Assembly (NCBI RefSeq): GCF_018324685.1
Contig: NZ_AP023354.1
Span: 1,922,001 to 1,986,000 of the forward strand
Length of the DNA stretch: 64,000 bases
Direction: 5' to 3'
From: Actinocatenispora sera
GTDB lineage: Bacteria; Actinomycetota; Actinomycetes; Mycobacteriales; Micromonosporaceae
The notes under the pieces were generated by a model. The model was given only the letters and a program-made list of their open reading frames with translations, was not told the origin of the DNA and did not search any database. Shown in pieces: positions 62,730-64,000 of this stretch (position 1 is the first letter of the stretch; each line of letters starts with the position of its first letter). The translations under genes and the position numbers were made by a program.

Positions 62730-64000
62730 TCAGCAGGTCGGCGACGGGCTCGCGGACCCCGACGGGCTGGGGCTCGGGCTGGGGCTGGGCGAACCGGAGC
62801 CGGACGGCGAGGGACTCGCCGAACAGCTGGGCGACGGGGAGGTGCCGTCCCCGTCGCCACCGGACGGCGAGGTGGACGGCGACGTGGACCCCGACGGCGA
62901 GGTCGACGGGCCGCCGGGGGTCGCCCCGGTGGAGCCGGACGGCGACGGGCTCGGCGAGGTACCCGACGGGGACGGGCCGGGGGAGGCCGGCGGCTTGGGC
63001 TTGGTCGGCTTCTTCTTCACCGCCGGCACCACCCGGGTGGCGCCGTAGAAGCCGCCCAGCGACAGCGGCACGACCTGCACCGGGATACCGAACGTCGGCG
63101 CCTGCACGATCTTCCCGTGCCCGACGTACATCGCGACGTGGTAGATCGAGGTGGACACCCCGGGGGTGTTGCCGTAGAAGACGAGGTCACCGGGCAGCAG
63201 CTTGGACAGCGGCACCGGCGAGCCGGCGGTCGCCCGGTACTGCTGGTCGGCGATGCGGGGCAGCGCCACCCCGGCATGCTGGTACGAGTCGAGCACCAGG
63301 CCGGAGCAGTCGTAGGCGTTCGGCCCCTCGGCCCCCCACACGTACGGCTTGCCGACCTGGTGCACCGCGAACCTGACCGCGGCGAGCGCCTTCGCGTTGG
63401 CCTGCATCCCGTCGACCGCGCCACCGATGGTGCCCCGGTACTGCTGGGCGGCCTGCTGCTGTTGCTGCTGCAGGGTCGACAGCGAGGCGTTGTTCTGGTC
63501 CTGCAGCTTCTTCAGGTCGGCCTTGGCCTGATCGAGCTGCTTGCGCAGCGACGCGTACCGGTCCTTGTCGGTGCGCTGGTCCTTCAGCGCCTTCTGGTAG
63601 GCCGCGTCGGCCGCCGCGTACAGCTTCTTGGCCTGCCGGTACGACGCGCCGGCCGAGCTGCCCTGCACGGTGCCGGGCTCGGCCAGCCACGGCGCGAGCT
63701 TCGCGAGCTGGCGGTACTCCCGGGCGGACGGGTCGAGGTGCCGCGGGATCTTCGCCGCGCTGCGGTACGCCTTGCTGCCGTTGTCGCCGGCCCGGCCCTG
63801 GAAGTAGTTCATCTCCTCCCGGGCCACGTCGAGGTTGCGCTTCGCCGCGTCCACGTTCGACTGGGCGGTGTCGATCTGGTCCTGCGCCTGCTTGGCCTGC
63901 TCGGCGAGGGTCTGCACCTTGACCGTCTGGGTGGCGATGCGGCTGCTCAGCGGCCCGGTCGGGTCGGTACCCGCGGCGGGCCGGCCGGTGCTGCCGGGCG
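62730..64000 (-). CDS. NlpC/P60 peptidoglycan endopeptidase, RipA-like, 5' end outside window
   Basis: The frame is open through the right edge of the window, so the start and any signal peptide are missing; GTG at 63917 is internal. About 420 residues are visible. A long coiled-coil region (VKVQTLAEQAKQAQDQIDTAQ... to LQQQQQQAAQQY) precedes the NlpC/P60 domain. Its catalytic cysteine is in AYDCSGLVLDSY, the histidine in IYHVAMYVGHGKIV, and VWGAEGPN and LPGDLVFYG are typical. The last hundred residues are a Ser/Pro/Gly tail of SPSPSG repeats ending in Cys. Such enzymes cut peptide stems of the cell wall during division. The tail is unusual for RipA. Confidence 0.85.
   Translation of the reverse strand, partial: PGSTGRPAAGTDPTGPLSSRIATQTVKVQTLAEQAKQAQDQIDTAQSNVDAAKRNLDVAREEMNYFQGRAGDNGSKAYRSAAKIPRHLDPSAREYRQLAKLAPWLAEPGTVQGSSAGASYRQAKKLYAAADAAYQKALKDQRTDKDRYASLRKQLDQAKADLKKLQDQNNASLSTLQQQQQQAAQQYRGTIGGAVDGMQANAKALAAVRFAVHQVGKPYVWGAEGPNAYDCSGLVLDSYQHAGVALPRIADQQYRATAGSPVPLSKLLPGDLVFYGNTPGVSTSIYHVAMYVGHGKIVQAPTFGIPVQVVPLSLGGFYGATRVVPAVKKKPTKPKPPASPGPSPSGTSPSPSPSGSTGATPGGPSTSPSGSTSPSTSPSGGDGDGTSPSPSCSASPSPSGSGSPSPSPSPSPSGSASPSPTC

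Noticed and set aside
57547-63048. A plus-strand open frame of 1833 codons
   Set aside because: It is the mirror of the repeat-rich minus-strand gene; high GC and repeats keep the opposite strand open. It has no ribosome site, no recognisable domain and an Arg/Gly/Val-rich composition typical of antisense frames.

Overview
The window is very GC-rich DNA, densely coding, with many GTG starts and almost no AT-rich stretches. Gene content and order point to an actinobacterium, most likely of the Micromonosporaceae. Markers include lsr2, clpC, carD, disA, radA and an lpqE-like lipoprotein, plus a fused coaX/nad/pan operon. The order lysS-lsr2-clpC ... disA-radA-lpqE ... carD-ispD-ispF follows the block known from Mycobacterium and relatives, with lineage-specific genes inserted. 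Assignment below family level would be a guess. I found no tRNA, rRNA, CRISPR array, transposase or phage gene.

Layout. 1-7.2 kb: the end of an AraC regulator, a Tat-exported 5'-nucleotidase, a MidA-like methyltransferase, a NarL-type two-component pair and a DgcN/DUF1611 protein. 7.4-13.1 kb: a possible leader peptide, then a tightly overlapping cofactor operon (DUF2520 Rossmann protein, panC, panD, nadB, nadC, coaX) for CoA and NAD precursors. 13.2-19 kb: accessory genes, namely a secreted sedolisin-type protease, an IlvY-like LysR regulator beside an internally deleted ilvC, a flavin monooxygenase with its TetR regulator, and a methyltransferase. 19.1-24.2 kb: lysS, lsr2, clpC with strong terminators. 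24.3-29.2 kb: a CGNR regulator and a phosphodiesterase around a palindrome, mutY, and an ECF41 sigma-factor locus whose three promoters share one motif.

29.3-42.1 kb: disA, radA and lpqE, then a putative type III polyketide/meroterpenoid cluster (UbiA prenyltransferase, methyltransferase, acyl-CoA dehydrogenase-like enzyme, type III PKS) placed between lpqE and carD, then carD, ispD, ispF and a TPR membrane protein. 42.1-54.7 kb: tyrosine/homogentisate catabolism (hmgA, an unknown protein, fahA, and later an aromatic-type aminotransferase, hppD and an Lrp regulator). Between these lie two MFS exporters, a secreted double RNase and an HxlR-peroxiredoxin fusion. 54.7-57.3 kb: a Doc toxin-antitoxin pair, a small HTH protein with a stand-alone Clp N-domain protein under twin palindromes, and a Cds1-like cysteine desulfhydrase. 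57.4-64 kb: a glycolipid-binding-family protein, a 1446-residue repeat-rich tail-anchored zinc-ribbon protein, and a partial NlpC/P60 hydrolase leaving the window.

Regulation visible in the DNA: many genes start six to eight bases after a TANNNT element without a Shine-Dalgarno sequence, suggesting leaderless mRNAs. Several divergent gene pairs share clean palindromic operators.
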